DNA of 64,000 bases from an uncultured Sphingobacteriaceae bacterium (GCA_946887045.1 CAMPKC010000001.1:123309-187308), one strand, 5' to 3'; positions 19,538 to 28,971 are shown, numbered from the stretch's first letter. A program made the numbers and translations. Notes: generated by a model from the sequence alone, not told the origin.

Positions 19538-19630
19538 CGTCATTGCCGTCCGATCGGCAATCCTAATGCACTATTCAAGAAGAAAAAATTATGCTCTGCA
19601 TTAAGATTCCTGCCTGCGCAGGAAGGACGG
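19538..19630. repeat. Composite palindromic repeat (BIME-like), third copy
   Basis: The first hairpin ATTGCCGTCCGATCGGCAAT is followed by CCTAATGCACTAT, then the second hairpin ATTCCTGCCTGCGCAGGAA. It repeats the 14832-14930 arrangement with few changes and lies in the gap upstream of the SulP gene. The rest of 19305-19762 has no gene. Confidence 0.7.
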
Positions 19631-19709
19631 CGATGGGCGATTGGGGTCGGTGGTATTGCTGAACAATCAGGTTCCTTTGTTGGTATCCTCATCAACACAA
19701 AGAAAAAAA

Positions 19710-19743
19710 GAAACCGCCTCATAATCGGGTTATGAGACGGCTT
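19710..19743 (-). terminator. Terminator of the PUL 2 distal genes
   Basis: Read on the minus strand, GCCGTCTCATAACC pairs with the complementary arm ATTATGAGGCGG, followed by TTTCTTTTTTTCTTT. It lies 20 bp past the stop of the small lipoprotein gene, so it ends the 25011-19763 transcript. Confidence 0.8.
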
Positions 19744-19762
19744 CTGGTATTGTAAACAAAAC

Positions 19763-20446
19763 TTAATTTACTTTAAAGATGTTTACTGTTGATTCGGCTG
19801 TATTGCCTTTAGCGTCTTTTGCTACCACTTTCCAATAGTAACTTGTATTTGCTGTAACAGTTACATCATCTAACTTTTTCAGGGTGATATTAGCCTGAAG
19901 CAATGGAATATTGGTGCTTGTAGTGCCCAGATACACGTCATAAGCCGAGAGATCATTATCGGCATCATCTGCAGTCCAGCTAAGGTTTACCTTTCCATTT
20001 ACAGCTGTAACAGATTGACGCATTGTCGGCATCAGATTATCAGGAGGAAACGGGGCAAAGTATGCAGTTGCCTCTCCCGCGTTGTAAAACTTGCGCGTTT
20101 CACTGGTACCTACTTCCGTACTGGACTCCGACTTTGAAACCACATACCATGAAAAAGGCGTATTACTGCTCAGATTTACCGCAAGTTGAGTAGCAGTGGT
20201 TGTTTGTTTAGTTACCGCCTGGGTTAGAAGGTTCTTTATATTAACTTCATAAAGATCGACATTTGCCGCGGCATTCCACTTTAGTGTTACTGTGCTGATA
20301 GTCGACGAAACAATTGTTCCCTGCGTACATGCTTCGTTAGCTGCAGGCGATACAAGAACCGCTTGCTGCGGGGCTGGCTGTACCTTTTTTCCCTTTTTAC
20401 AAGCGAATAGGGTTAAACATAATATGGCTAGAATTAATTGCTTCAT
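19763..20446 (-). CDS. Lipoprotein with fibronectin type III-like domains
   Basis: A 227-residue lipoprotein (lipobox LFAC, Cys16, followed by a lysine-rich KKGKK). The mature part has two beta-sandwich stretches of fibronectin type III character: about 30-120 (VTLKWNAAANVDLYEVNI, then TPFSWYVVSKS) and about 130-225 (VNLSWTADDADNDLSAYDVY, then TSYYWKVVAKDAKGN). Its start overlaps the stop of the CE8 gene by 4 bp (ATGA-type), so the two are translationally coupled. A cell-surface adhesion or pectin/enzyme-binding role next to the secreted esterase is an inference. Confidence 0.8.
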   Translation of the reverse strand: MKQLILAILCLTLFACKKGKKVQPAPQQAVLVSPAANEACTQGTIVSSTISTVTLKWNAAANVDLYEVNIKNLLTQAVTKQTTTATQLAVNLSSNTPFSWYVVSKSESSTEVGTSETRKFYNAGEATAYFAPFPPDNLMPTMRQSVTAVNGKVNLSWTADDADNDLSAYDVYLGTTSTNIPLLQANITLKKLDDVTVTANTSYYWKVVAKDAKGNTAESTVNIFKVN

Positions 20447-23400
20447 TTCTTTAAAATTTTAGTTGAGCTCTCAGTTAAACTTGTCTTTACACTAATGATA
20501 TACATTCCTTCAGGCAGGTCTGAAAGGCTAACCTGAACCACTCCGTTCTGAACTATTTGCGATGCGGCATATTTACGGGCTCCGGCTAAATCGGTAAGTG
20601 TTATATTAGCAGAAGAAGATGTATCATTTCCCATATTGATGAATACATTCTGATCGAATGGGTTAGGATAAATGGTATGGCCATTGGATACGAAAATGCT
20701 CTTTTCAATAGTACCCTGACATTCTTTCTCTGTACTTACTGTGATCTTATTCATTCCATCGGTTAGTGGCAGCGTAATCGAACCCAAAGTGGTTTGATAC
20801 ATTTTGTCGTTCACCTGTATCAGATACCGGTCTGAACCGGCAAGATTAAGAGCAACTGTATTATCAGCAGGTTTAACAACCGAATACATACTTAATGCCT
20901 GTGGCTCTCTGACTGTTAAATCAAAACACTGACTATAATCAGCCTGGCCCTCAACGGTGATACAAACCTTATAGTTGCCTGCGCTTAAAGAAGGTATCTC
21001 CAATGCTGTTGTAAAGGGAAGCACTGTATTTGTACCGCCGATTACAACATTGGCTTTATAGGTCATATTTTCGGCTGCCGTGATATTTATTTTACCATCA
21101 TTGCCGCTTGAGCATACTTCATCGGAAGCTTTAACCTGGAAGTTATTTGCAGGAAGTTTAAAGCGATCGGCTACCACTAATGTCCGGGTAACCGGATTTG
21201 CTGCTGCATACTGTGTATTTCCTGCCTGAGTAGCTGTAATATCAGTACTCCCGGTTCCTGTTATCTCAATCATTCCATTTACAACCCTCGCTACGGCCGT
21301 ATTGCTGCTGGTATAGCTAATTGCTAAACCGGAGCTGGCAGTAGCACCCGCAGCAAAATCATCAGAAGTGATGTTTTTAGGCGTGAACGCAGTAAAGGTT
21401 ATTGTTTGATCCAGTTTGCTTACCACCAGATCTCTGCTTACCGGACTAGCGGCCAGCCATGAGGTGTTTCCAGCTTGTGAAGCCGTAATACTTGTTGTTC
21501 CAGCTCCAACGATGTGAATTTTCCCATTTACAATAGTAGCCACTTCAGTATTACTACTGCTCAGGCTTACTGCCAGGCCAGAAGAAGTCGTAGCCCCCGC
21601 CTCAAAATCTGCGTCAGTAACCACTTTTGCAGGGATAACATTAAAGGTGATAGTTTGAGATTGCTGGGCTGCGTTCACAACCAGATCTCTGCTTACAGAA
21701 GTGGCTGCCTGCCATTCTGTGTCTCCAGCCTGCGATGCGGTAATAGTAGTTGTTCCGGCAGCTATTATATGGATTTTGCCATTTACAATATCGGCGACAG
21801 CGGTATTGCTGCTGCTTAAGCTTACAGCCAAGCCGGAAGAAGCAGTGGCACCTGCCTCAAAATCTGCATCTGATACACTTTTCGCCGGAAGGGCGGCAAA
21901 GGTAATTGTTTGGGATTTCCTGGCCGTTACCTCGTCGCTTTTTGTACTTAGAGCACCATACTCGCTTACAGCCTGCACTGCATAGGTATGAGTTTTTCCA
22001 GCAACAGGATTGGAATCGGTATATTGCGTATTTGTTGTGAAAGCGATTACTTTACCATCCCGAATAACAATGTAAAGGCGGGTGTAGGCAACGTTATCCC
22101 AGCTTAATGCAGACCCACTGATCTGAAGATTTGAGGGCTTTCCAGGGGCTTCAGAAATCATTCTTGGGTCCCAGGTATCACCACTGCGCATGATAACATT
22201 TTCGTATGTGTATGTTGCCGCCTCTGCATCAGTTAGACTACTTTTGGCGGTGCCTTTAACTGTGCTGGTCACGTTGCCATTGGCATCTTTAACATCATAT
22301 TCATAATTGGATATACGCTGCGATAAGTCAACAGGATTACCGGCTGCATCCATCGTTCCATAATCAGCGAAAATAGCAGGTATTGCGCCCATCTTATAAT
22401 ACCATCCTGTTGGGTAAACATTAGCTTTTAGAGTAGTATTAAGGAACACTGTTTTAGGTGAGTTTTGCCAAGGCCGGCCATAGTATGTTGTAACTGTACC
22501 ACTTACTTTATCCTGATCAATAGTGCAATTGCTGAATACATATCCCCAGAGGGTACCCGAGCCATGACTTGGTGCAACTATATAACCTCCATCTTTTCGG
22601 GTAACAGTAATGGTGCAATTGTCGAAGAATACATCTCCACCACCATAGACAAAATCTACCGCACCTTCAATTTTTGAATTTTTTATATAATGACGATCTG
22701 AAATTCTGCTGTAAGATGTAAGATAGGTATCCTGATAGCTCCGCAGGTAACAATTATTCATTGTAAAATGATTGCTGGGAGTATACAAAGCCAAAGCCTG
22801 CGGGCCGGCCTGGCTCTCGTAGCCATAACTATTTTCAAAAATGATATTTTCAAAATAGCAATCGGATGAATTTACAACCATTGTAGCACCCTGGCTTACA
22901 TGATAAACGGTAGTTCCTTTTCCATCGCTGCCAGACAAACGATTATCTGAAATGATAACACTATCGCGATGCTGCCCGATTAAGTGTATAAAAGGTTTAT
23001 TAGAAGGGATATCGTGATGCCCGGTATATTTACCACTTTTAATAAAAATAACCCATGGAGTTGCACTGCTGGCAGGAGCCGCAGCAATGGCACTGATTAC
23101 GGACGTATAATCCCCTGTACCGTCTTGAGCCACTACCGCATCAAAGAGTTTTTTAGCCGGCTCTAATCTGACACCCGTTTTAAACTTCAGCGTGATTCCG
23201 GCAAATACATTGCCCGATAAATCGGTAAGTGCGCCAGCCGGAACAGTAAAGGTGTACTCGGTATTGTAGTTCAGCTTTTCATATTTAAAGGTTACTGTTT
23301 TAGAACCATAGGCGCCTGTTAAAACTGTCGAACCAAGGGTTATATCACCTGTACCAACTTTAACTTTCTCATCGAAAGTAAGTACTACCGAACCGTTTAT

Positions 23401-25011
23401 TGATGCGGTAACCGATCCTTCAACAGGTACAGTTGATATTAAAACCGGGGCTTGCGTATCGGCGACAATTTCTTTATCGGCAAATACAAAGACGTTTGTA
23501 AATGCTGTACCATCATTATCTGTACCTTCATTAAGTATCGCGCTGGTTTCGTCGGCTATCCAGCGTATATACACTTTGGCCTTCCCCTCTGCTTCAACCG
23601 GCAAAAGCGAATTTAAATCTTTCCATCCCGTATTATAAACGCTGGTGATGTCTACCCGGGCAAGTTCTGTGTAGGTTACATCATCAAGAGAATACTGTAA
23701 TACCTGAACCGAATAGGCCTGGTAGTTCGCACTCACCATCGATTTAACTTGTATATTTTTATAACCCGCAGTCGAAAACTGAGCTTTGAGATAACGGCGC
23801 TTTGTTTTAAAATCGGCACCTAATGTCCAGAATCTCACGTTGGGATATGGAGGAGAAAATGCGGAGGCATTTGCCAGCCAGCCAACGGTTGAACCAGTGG
23901 GCTCGTAAGATGAGATGAGACCCGTGTTTGTCGTTTCTGAATAAAAATCGCCCGGCCTGCTTTGTGTGGGCGTCAAAGCCTTAAAATTCCATCCGACAAT
24001 AAAAGGAACTTCATCAAATGTGGCTGTAAAAGACTTGTTTTCATTTACTGTAACGGTCCTTTCGGCTGCGGTAGAGTTATCTTCCCAATAACTAAAATTT
24101 GAAACCGGATTGGGCACGACCTTCATCGAAACTTCTGTTCCTTCCTCATATTTACCATTTGTAGGCTGCGGTGTTAACTGCACCTGTCCCCAGGTAGAAC
24201 CTGCAATAGCGACATTAAAGGTGTAAGTGGGTTTCGCTTCAAAAACAGCTTTTATCTTTTGTTTAGAATTTACTGTAACAACATACGGATTGCTGGTTGA
24301 TAGATCTGTTTCAGTAGAATCCACCCACTTAACAAACTTGTAACCAAAGGCCGGAGTGGCCTGCAAACTTACAGAAGCACCCTGATCATATTGATCACTA
24401 TTCGGTGTTTTAGTCACCGTACCTGCTTCAGGTATGTTTAAACTTGTAATAAGCGGATACTGAGGGTTAGTTGATACATAGTTACCATAGATTTTAAGGC
24501 TGAACATATAAGCATTCTGCAATTCATTTAAGTTAGTGAACTTAATTGCCACGTTACTTTCGTTTATGTCAACCGAAACTTCCTGCCCGGAAGATGGAGT
24601 GGCATACGTACTGTAAATGGCCACCCAATCGGCATCAGAAGCACCTTTTTTCCACAATTTAAACCCACGGCTGCTTCCAGTTGCTCCATGTTGATACACC
24701 ACTTTGGTAATTGAGTTTAAAGGAGAGAGCTCCATGTAAGAACCAACTATCTTTTCGGCCCTGGCATATCCTGTAGAAACAAGCGTATAATTGAACCTCG
24801 TCTCATCTCTCCCCGTGGGCGCTACAGTAACTTGATTGAATTTAAAAGTCAAAGTTTCTGCAGAAAAATCAGTGGTTTTGGATACTGTTTGTTCTGTGGC
24901 GGATGTGAGAGCTGTCCAGTTCTGAAAATCTGTGGAATACAAAAGCTTTTCCTGAGCCCATGTACTTTGTGCAAACAATAGGGCTAAAAGTAAGTAGAGA
25001 TATTTCCTCAT
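20443..25011 (-). CDS. Giant multidomain pectin methylesterase (CE8) with type IX secretion domain
   Basis: A 1522-residue exported enzyme. In order: signal peptide (1-19); a beta-sandwich (about 25-175); two InlB-type repeats (about 185-335); a discoidin-like region (about 336-525); a Big_5-type Ig domain (about 530-625); the CE8 beta-helix (about 630-960); a fibronectin-type segment (about 975-1060); three near-identical Big_2-like repeats (about 1065-1310); and a C-terminal type IX sorting domain (about 1445-1522, starting HTIYPNPFDQNVFINM). Catalytic CE8 motifs are intact: QALAL (about 737), QDTYL (about 759), DFVYGG (about 784, nucleophile Asp) and YYGRPW (about 843). It removes methyl esters from homogalacturonan outside the cell, exposing it to the lyase and polygalacturonase encoded upstream. 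Confidence 0.95.
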   Translation of the reverse strand: MRKYLYLLLALLFAQSTWAQEKLLYSTDFQNWTALTSATEQTVSKTTDFSAETLTFKFNQVTVAPTGRDETRFNYTLVSTGYARAEKIVGSYMELSPLNSITKVVYQHGATGSSRGFKLWKKGASDADWVAIYSTYATPSSGQEVSVDINESNVAIKFTNLNELQNAYMFSLKIYGNYVSTNPQYPLITSLNIPEAGTVTKTPNSDQYDQGASVSLQATPAFGYKFVKWVDSTETDLSTSNPYVVTVNSKQKIKAVFEAKPTYTFNVAIAGSTWGQVQLTPQPTNGKYEEGTEVSMKVVPNPVSNFSYWEDNSTAAERTVTVNENKSFTATFDEVPFIVGWNFKALTPTQSRPGDFYSETTNTGLISSYEPTGSTVGWLANASAFSPPYPNVRFWTLGADFKTKRRYLKAQFSTAGYKNIQVKSMVSANYQAYSVQVLQYSLDDVTYTELARVDITSVYNTGWKDLNSLLPVEAEGKAKVYIRWIADETSAILNEGTDNDGTAFTNVFVFADKEIVADTQAPVLISTVPVEGSVTASINGSVVLTFDEKVKVGTGDITLGSTVLTGAYGSKTVTFKYEKLNYNTEYTFTVPAGALTDLSGNVFAGITLKFKTGVRLEPAKKLFDAVVAQDGTGDYTSVISAIAAAPASSATPWVIFIKSGKYTGHHDIPSNKPFIHLIGQHRDSVIISDNRLSGSDGKGTTVYHVSQGATMVVNSSDCYFENIIFENSYGYESQAGPQALALYTPSNHFTMNNCYLRSYQDTYLTSYSRISDRHYIKNSKIEGAVDFVYGGGDVFFDNCTITVTRKDGGYIVAPSHGSGTLWGYVFSNCTIDQDKVSGTVTTYYGRPWQNSPKTVFLNTTLKANVYPTGWYYKMGAIPAIFADYGTMDAAGNPVDLSQRISNYEYDVKDANGNVTSTVKGTAKSSLTDAEAATYTYENVIMRSGDTWDPRMISEAPGKPSNLQISGSALSWDNVAYTRLYIVIRDGKVIAFTTNTQYTDSNPVAGKTHTYAVQAVSEYGALSTKSDEVTARKSQTITFAALPAKSVSDADFEAGATASSGLAVSLSSSNTAVADIVNGKIHIIAAGTTTITASQAGDTEWQAATSVSRDLVVNAAQQSQTITFNVIPAKVVTDADFEAGATTSSGLAVSLSSSNTEVATIVNGKIHIVGAGTTSITASQAGNTSWLAASPVSRDLVVSKLDQTITFTAFTPKNITSDDFAAGATASSGLAISYTSSNTAVARVVNGMIEITGTGSTDITATQAGNTQYAAANPVTRTLVVADRFKLPANNFQVKASDEVCSSGNDGKINITAAENMTYKANVVIGGTNTVLPFTTALEIPSLSAGNYKVCITVEGQADYSQCFDLTVREPQALSMYSVVKPADNTVALNLAGSDRYLIQVNDKMYQTTLGSITLPLTDGMNKITVSTEKECQGTIEKSIFVSNGHTIYPNPFDQNVFINMGNDTSSSANITLTDLAGARKYAASQIVQNGVVQVSLSDLPEGMYIISVKTSLTESSTKILKK
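21170..21915 (-). repeat. Three tandem repeats inside the CE8 gene (about 246 bp each)
   Basis: Three consecutive units encode about 82 residues each, with the shared core ASSGLAVSLSSSNTAVADIV and the end TTTITASQAGDTEW (small changes per copy). They are Big_2-like Ig folds. The two N-terminal copies are closest to each other, which indicates recent duplication or recombination. Confidence 0.75.
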
Positions 25012-25145
25012 ACGGTTTAAATTAAAAGGTTAATAATTTTAAGTTTATAATCAAATACTGGTTGGTCCAGTCGTTATGGTTATTATTTTTCAGAAACCTG
25101 AACTCGAACAAATAAGCTTATACATCTCAAAATAAGCATCTTGCA

Positions 25146-25238
25146 TCCCACTCATTTGAGGAGAGGGATAAGGTGAGGTGATATTGCATTGTCTGCGCCC
25201 TCTCTGCCTCCAGAGGATCTCCTCAAAGGGAGAGAAAG
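25146..25238. repeat. Dispersed palindromic repeat, copy 2
   Basis: GAGGAGAGGG (25159), then CCCTCTCTGCCTCCAGAGG (25198) and AAAGGGAGAGAAAGG, the same arms as at 131-285. In both places the repeat separates consecutive genes of a carbohydrate locus. Confidence 0.5.
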
Positions 25239-25436
25239 GTCATCGCTCCCATGCGAATCGCTTATATCCAGGCATATTATTCGATTTCAGGTTATTAGTT
25301 TGTTATATATCAATCAGCGTCTTACTCTGCCGATTTTTACTAACTGGTTATTTACTTTTCAGAATTTCGGAAATACACTAACAGGTAAATCTCATTTCAA
25401 AACTAGCCGGAGGCTATAAAACGCTGGTTCAAAAAC

Positions 25437-25455
25437 TGACCTAATAGGTCAATTT
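25437..25455. terminator. Hairpin downstream of the GH28 gene
   Basis: TGACCTAATAGGTCA has a T-run on both sides (ATTTTTT to the right on plus; GTTTTTG on minus), so it can end transcripts on either strand. It lies 30 bp past the polygalacturonase stop. Confidence 0.55.
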
Positions 25456-25481
25456 TTTATGACATGGGTGTTTATATCTGT

Positions 25482-27131
25482 TTATTTAAGTACAACCGAC
25501 TTATCTCCCGCCCCGTTCTCAAATCCTACCTTATGCTTCACCAGATTTGTGTTTGTATTGATTAGTCTGATATCCCTGCTTCTTTCTCCGTTCACCTTCA
25601 ATAAAACCTCTGCATTGTCACTATATACAAAAGCATTTATAGCGATTGCCCGACTGCTTTCTACATAAATAACTGGATTGGTTTCAGCCGAAATTATTTT
25701 CAGCCCATCTAATGAAATATTCTCAGCTTCAATGATTTCGGCTGCTTTGTTAGCCCTGAGTGTTGAGTTTCTTATCGAAATATTTTTCACGCTCATTTCC
25801 GGTAAGCCACGGATAAAAATTCCTTTTCCGGCACCGTTACAAACTACATTACTGATCTCGAAGTTTCTGAACTGGGGAGTTTCTTCTGTAACGGCAGGCA
25901 CCTCTACCTTTTCACCGGGTTTTGGAGGTTTGGTAAAGTAATACATGTCAAAATAGATGGCTTCGTCTACAATGTCCTTCATGTAGATATTTTTTACATA
26001 AATATCTTCCACAACCCCGCCCCTGCCTCTGGCCGTCTTAAATCTTAAGCCTTTATCGGTGCCTACAAAGTTGCAGTCATAAACAAAAATATTTCGGGCA
26101 CCACCGCTCATTTCACTGCCGATCACGAAGCCTCCATGGCCTTTGTATACTACCGAGTTGCGAATTATTACGTTCTCTGTAGGTATACCTCTTTCGCGTC
26201 CGGCTTTATCCTTACCTGATTTTATGCATATACCGTCATCTCCGACATCAAATGTGCAGGCATCGATTAGAACATTTTTACAAGATTCGATATCTATGCC
26301 ATCGCCATTCTGCGCATAATCCGGATTTTTTACAGAAACATCTTTTACTGTCACATCTTCGCTCATCAGAATGTGTAATCCCCAGGCCGGTGAGTTTTGA
26401 AACGTAACGCCTTCAATCAGTACGTTTTTACACCTGGTAAAATTGAGCAAGGTCGGACGTAAATAATCTTTAACATCCTGATAGTCCTGCTCCGTCTTTC
26501 CCGGCAAAATCGCACCCGGATCAACCATCTTATGTGCTTTACGCGTTTTTTCGGAAGGGTACCAGGTTCGTCCGTCTTCACTAAGCAAACCACCGCTGGC
26601 GACTTTCTTTTTCCACTCCCTTTCCGTTAACCTGTCTTTGGTTATCATACGCCAGAAATCGCCATTCCCGTCAATCATACCTTTACCCGTAATGGCTATA
26701 TTTAGGAGATTGCTTGCGGAAATTGGTGATTGATTCCGCATCGAAGGCTTCCCTTCATAATTACCTTTCACAAGGGCATACTGATCAAAATCGTTGCTGA
26801 ATAGCAGAATTGCACCCTTGCTTACACTAAGGTTTACATTATTTTGCATCATAACAGGCCCCGTGAGCCATACCCCGGCAGGCACAGTCACAACCCCGCC
26901 CCCTTTGCTGCTACAGTCTTTGATTGCATTATTAATACTTGAAGTATTTAGAGTAAGCCCGTCGGGTTTTGCTCCATAAGCTGTAATTTCGAAGGTATCT
27001 TTCTTAAACACAGGCGTTGAAACTTCCGGAAGGTTTTCCCAGGAATATTTCTTTGTAACAGCCTGTCCGTACGTGTCCGCCTGCAACACCGCAAGTGAGC
27101 TTAATAAAAAAAGGATTTTAGGAATTTTCAT
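25482..27131 (-). CDS. Secreted GH28 polygalacturonase
   Basis: A 549-residue exported right-handed beta-helix enzyme (signal peptide about 1-22, then DTYGQAVTKKY). The N-terminus has the usual FEITAYGAKPDG entry. GH28 motifs are in order: NGDGIDIES near 275 (equivalent of N-T-D), GDDGICIKSG near 296 (two catalytic Asp), GHGGFVIGSE near 330 (catalytic His) and RFKTARGRGG near 364 (substrate-binding R-x-K type). It hydrolyses alpha-1,4-linked galacturonic acid chains, endo or exo not resolved. It belongs to the pectin locus, between the PL1 lyase and CE8 esterase genes, all on one strand. Confidence 0.95.
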   Translation of the reverse strand: MKIPKILFLLSSLAVLQADTYGQAVTKKYSWENLPEVSTPVFKKDTFEITAYGAKPDGLTLNTSSINNAIKDCSSKGGGVVTVPAGVWLTGPVMMQNNVNLSVSKGAILLFSNDFDQYALVKGNYEGKPSMRNQSPISASNLLNIAITGKGMIDGNGDFWRMITKDRLTEREWKKKVASGGLLSEDGRTWYPSEKTRKAHKMVDPGAILPGKTEQDYQDVKDYLRPTLLNFTRCKNVLIEGVTFQNSPAWGLHILMSEDVTVKDVSVKNPDYAQNGDGIDIESCKNVLIDACTFDVGDDGICIKSGKDKAGRERGIPTENVIIRNSVVYKGHGGFVIGSEMSGGARNIFVYDCNFVGTDKGLRFKTARGRGGVVEDIYVKNIYMKDIVDEAIYFDMYYFTKPPKPGEKVEVPAVTEETPQFRNFEISNVVCNGAGKGIFIRGLPEMSVKNISIRNSTLRANKAAEIIEAENISLDGLKIISAETNPVIYVESSRAIAINAFVYSDNAEVLLKVNGERSRDIRLINTNTNLVKHKVGFENGAGDKSVVLK

Positions 27132-27296
27132 CGGAAAAGATTTGAGATATGAGATATTAGATTTTTCGTGTGTCTATAATTGTTTTGGTACTCAAGAGGG
27201 CTGCGCCGTTTGAGATCATGCAAATTTTCATATCTATTTGTGTCTGTTAAAGCATGTATGTTTCATCAGAAATATTTTTTTTTATAGGCTATGGAA

Positions 27297-27347
27297 CTTG
27301 CATGAACTTTCTCATTTCTTTTGAAAGCGGTAAGCTCATGCAGGTTT
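27297..27347 (-). repeat. 51-bp palindromic element, copy 1 (upstream of GH28)
   Basis: The ends CTTGCATGAA and CTCATGCAGG can pair, with a second inner pairing around CTCATTTC / GAAAG. It matches the element at 28921-28971 at about 43 of 51 positions in the same orientation. On the minus strand it can encode a short peptide beginning MSLPLSKEMRKFMQ, ending after two more codons. Confidence 0.75.
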
Positions 27348-27370
27348 CATCTAGAGATAATGTGTTCAGA

Positions 27371-28888
27371 CTATTTGCTTTGATTGTCTGTAATATCTTT
27401 TACAAGGCTATTGACATACACCTCGATGTTATCATAGGCGCTGCTCAGATCCTTTCTGTTAGCATCAGCTTTTTTAGGATCAAGTTTTTTCGCAGTTTCC
27501 CAGACATCTGGCATGCCATCGCCATCGGTATCGGCTGGTGCGGGTAAAGTTTGAAGCACAGGCCAGCCCCCAACATCACTAACTCTGTCTATTATGCCGT
27601 ACATGCTGTATTGATCGCCGCTGGAGCCGTGAGCAGTATAGGTCTTATTTTTAACATGAGTGAGAATTCTTAAGTCTACAGCGTCTTTCTTGTAAGATGC
27701 GCCGGCAAATTCCAACACCTTTTGATAGGCCTGTTCGGCGGTATGGGTTTTTACGTTATTTTCGATAGCGTGAGGTTCGCTTAATTTCATTGCCGCTTTA
27801 TCTGCGGTCGAAACCGTTCCGTAACTGCTATGAATCTGATTGTAAACTCCGTAAGCCCAGTTATCATTGGTGGGATTAGCGCGGCCATCTACCACGTTTC
27901 CGGCTATATAAAATTTACCCCATTTGTTAAAAATTGCCGAAGTAGAATCCTTGTTTTTGTCTGGCGAAAAAATCCTGTCCAATTTCCTGGTAGCAGGTCC
28001 GGGCTTATAATAATTGTTTACGATATTGATATTCATAGCTTCGCCCCCGTAAGCGCTATTTCCTCCCCAATTATAGACTACGTTGTTTCTGTAATCTACC
28101 AGATCGGTCAAAGCGTAGATACTATTGGCGCGTTCGCCAAATCTTGGGTTTCTGCTATCATGATTTGCAAGAAGGTTGTGATGAAAGGAGGCGTTTTTCC
28201 CACCCCAGATTCCGCCGTATCCATGGGCTCCTTTCGCATGTGCTGAATATCGTAAGCTTTCTGATATGATACACCACTGGAGCGTGAAGTTATCGTTATT
28301 GTAGAAAGACACACATTCGTCGACCGACCAGCTCATCGAACAATGATCCACGATGATGTTACGATTCTCGAAGGCTCCGAGAGCATCTGCTTCTTCGCCA
28401 GCTTCATCGCCCATTCTAAAGCGCATGAAGCGAATTATAACATTTGAGCCCGTAACAACCACAGGGTATTTTTTCAGCGTTATACCATCGCCCGGGGCAG
28501 TCTGCCCGGCTATGGTAATGTTTCCGTTCCTTATTGTTAAGCGGCTTTTTAATTCAATGGTTCCGGAAATGTCAAACACCACAATTCTTGCATCGGTAGC
28601 ATCAACGGCTGCTCTCAAACTTCCGGCGCCCGAATCGTTAAGATTGGTCACCTTAATCACCTTACCTCCCCTTCCGCCGGTTACATTTCTTCCAAAACCT
28701 TCGGCACCGGGAAACGCGAAAGCCGGTTCCTCAACTTTCACAGGTTGACTATTATTGTTAGTGTTTGGGTTAGTGGTGTCAGTGTTTGTTTCCTCGGTTT
28801 TTTTCCCTTCAACAACAGTTCCTTTTTCTTTGCAGGAATAAAATCCGGCAACCAGACAACAAAGCACAATGCTTTTTAAGATTTTCAT
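27371..28888 (-). CDS. PL1-type pectate lyase lipoprotein
   Basis: About 505 residues when started at the ATG ending at 28888, which gives a clean lipoprotein signal (MKILKSIVLCCLVAGFYSC, Cys19). The frame is open 75 bp further upstream to 28963, but those codons lie in a palindromic repeat and would bury the signal, so I reject that start. After an Asn/Thr-rich linker comes the parallel beta-helix: AFPGAEGFGRNVTGGRGG, VVFDISGTIELKSRL, IIVDHCSMSWSVDECVSFY, and HHNLLANHDSRNPRFGERAN with the conserved Arg. This is a typical Bacteroidota pectate lyase sequence. It would cleave demethylated homogalacturonan at the cell surface by beta-elimination. The C-terminus carries an EF-hand-like DTDGDGMPDVWE. 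Confidence 0.9.
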   Translation of the reverse strand: MKILKSIVLCCLVAGFYSCKEKGTVVEGKKTEETNTDTTNPNTNNNSQPVKVEEPAFAFPGAEGFGRNVTGGRGGKVIKVTNLNDSGAGSLRAAVDATDARIVVFDISGTIELKSRLTIRNGNITIAGQTAPGDGITLKKYPVVVTGSNVIIRFMRFRMGDEAGEEADALGAFENRNIIVDHCSMSWSVDECVSFYNNDNFTLQWCIISESLRYSAHAKGAHGYGGIWGGKNASFHHNLLANHDSRNPRFGERANSIYALTDLVDYRNNVVYNWGGNSAYGGEAMNINIVNNYYKPGPATRKLDRIFSPDKNKDSTSAIFNKWGKFYIAGNVVDGRANPTNDNWAYGVYNQIHSSYGTVSTADKAAMKLSEPHAIENNVKTHTAEQAYQKVLEFAGASYKKDAVDLRILTHVKNKTYTAHGSSGDQYSMYGIIDRVSDVGGWPVLQTLPAPADTDGDGMPDVWETAKKLDPKKADANRKDLSSAYDNIEVYVNSLVKDITDNQSK

Positions 28889-28920
28889 TTGAAATATAGT
28901 TTTTTTTAATGGTGATGAAG

Positions 28921-28971
28921 CTTGCATGAGTTTTCTCATTTCGTTTGAGAGTGGCAAGCCCATGCAAGTTT
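28921..28971 (-). repeat. 51-bp palindromic element, copy 2 (upstream of pectate lyase)
   Basis: The ends CTTGCATGAG and CCCATGCAAG form the outer stem. It is a diverged direct copy of 27297-27347. On the minus strand its frame reads MGLPLSNEMRKLMQ and runs in frame into the lyase start. Confidence 0.75.

Larger units (their letters stand above)
25012..25481. other. Repeat-bearing gap between CE8 and GH28 genes
   Basis: The 470 bp hold the promoter side of the CE8 gene, a second copy of the CCCTCTCTGCC / GGGAGAGAA repeat at 25146-25238, and a TGACCTAATAGGTCA hairpin at 25437-25451 close to the GH28 stop. No gene is seen. Confidence 0.5.

Noticed and set aside
19540..19722. 60-codon frame on the minus strand
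   Set aside because: It is composed of the palindromic repeat and the terminator at 19710-19743.
28889..28963. Upstream extension of the pectate lyase by 25 codons
   Set aside because: The extension is encoded by a palindromic repeat, and the internal ATG at 28888 starts a canonical lipoprotein signal; a longer start would place the lipobox after 44 residues.
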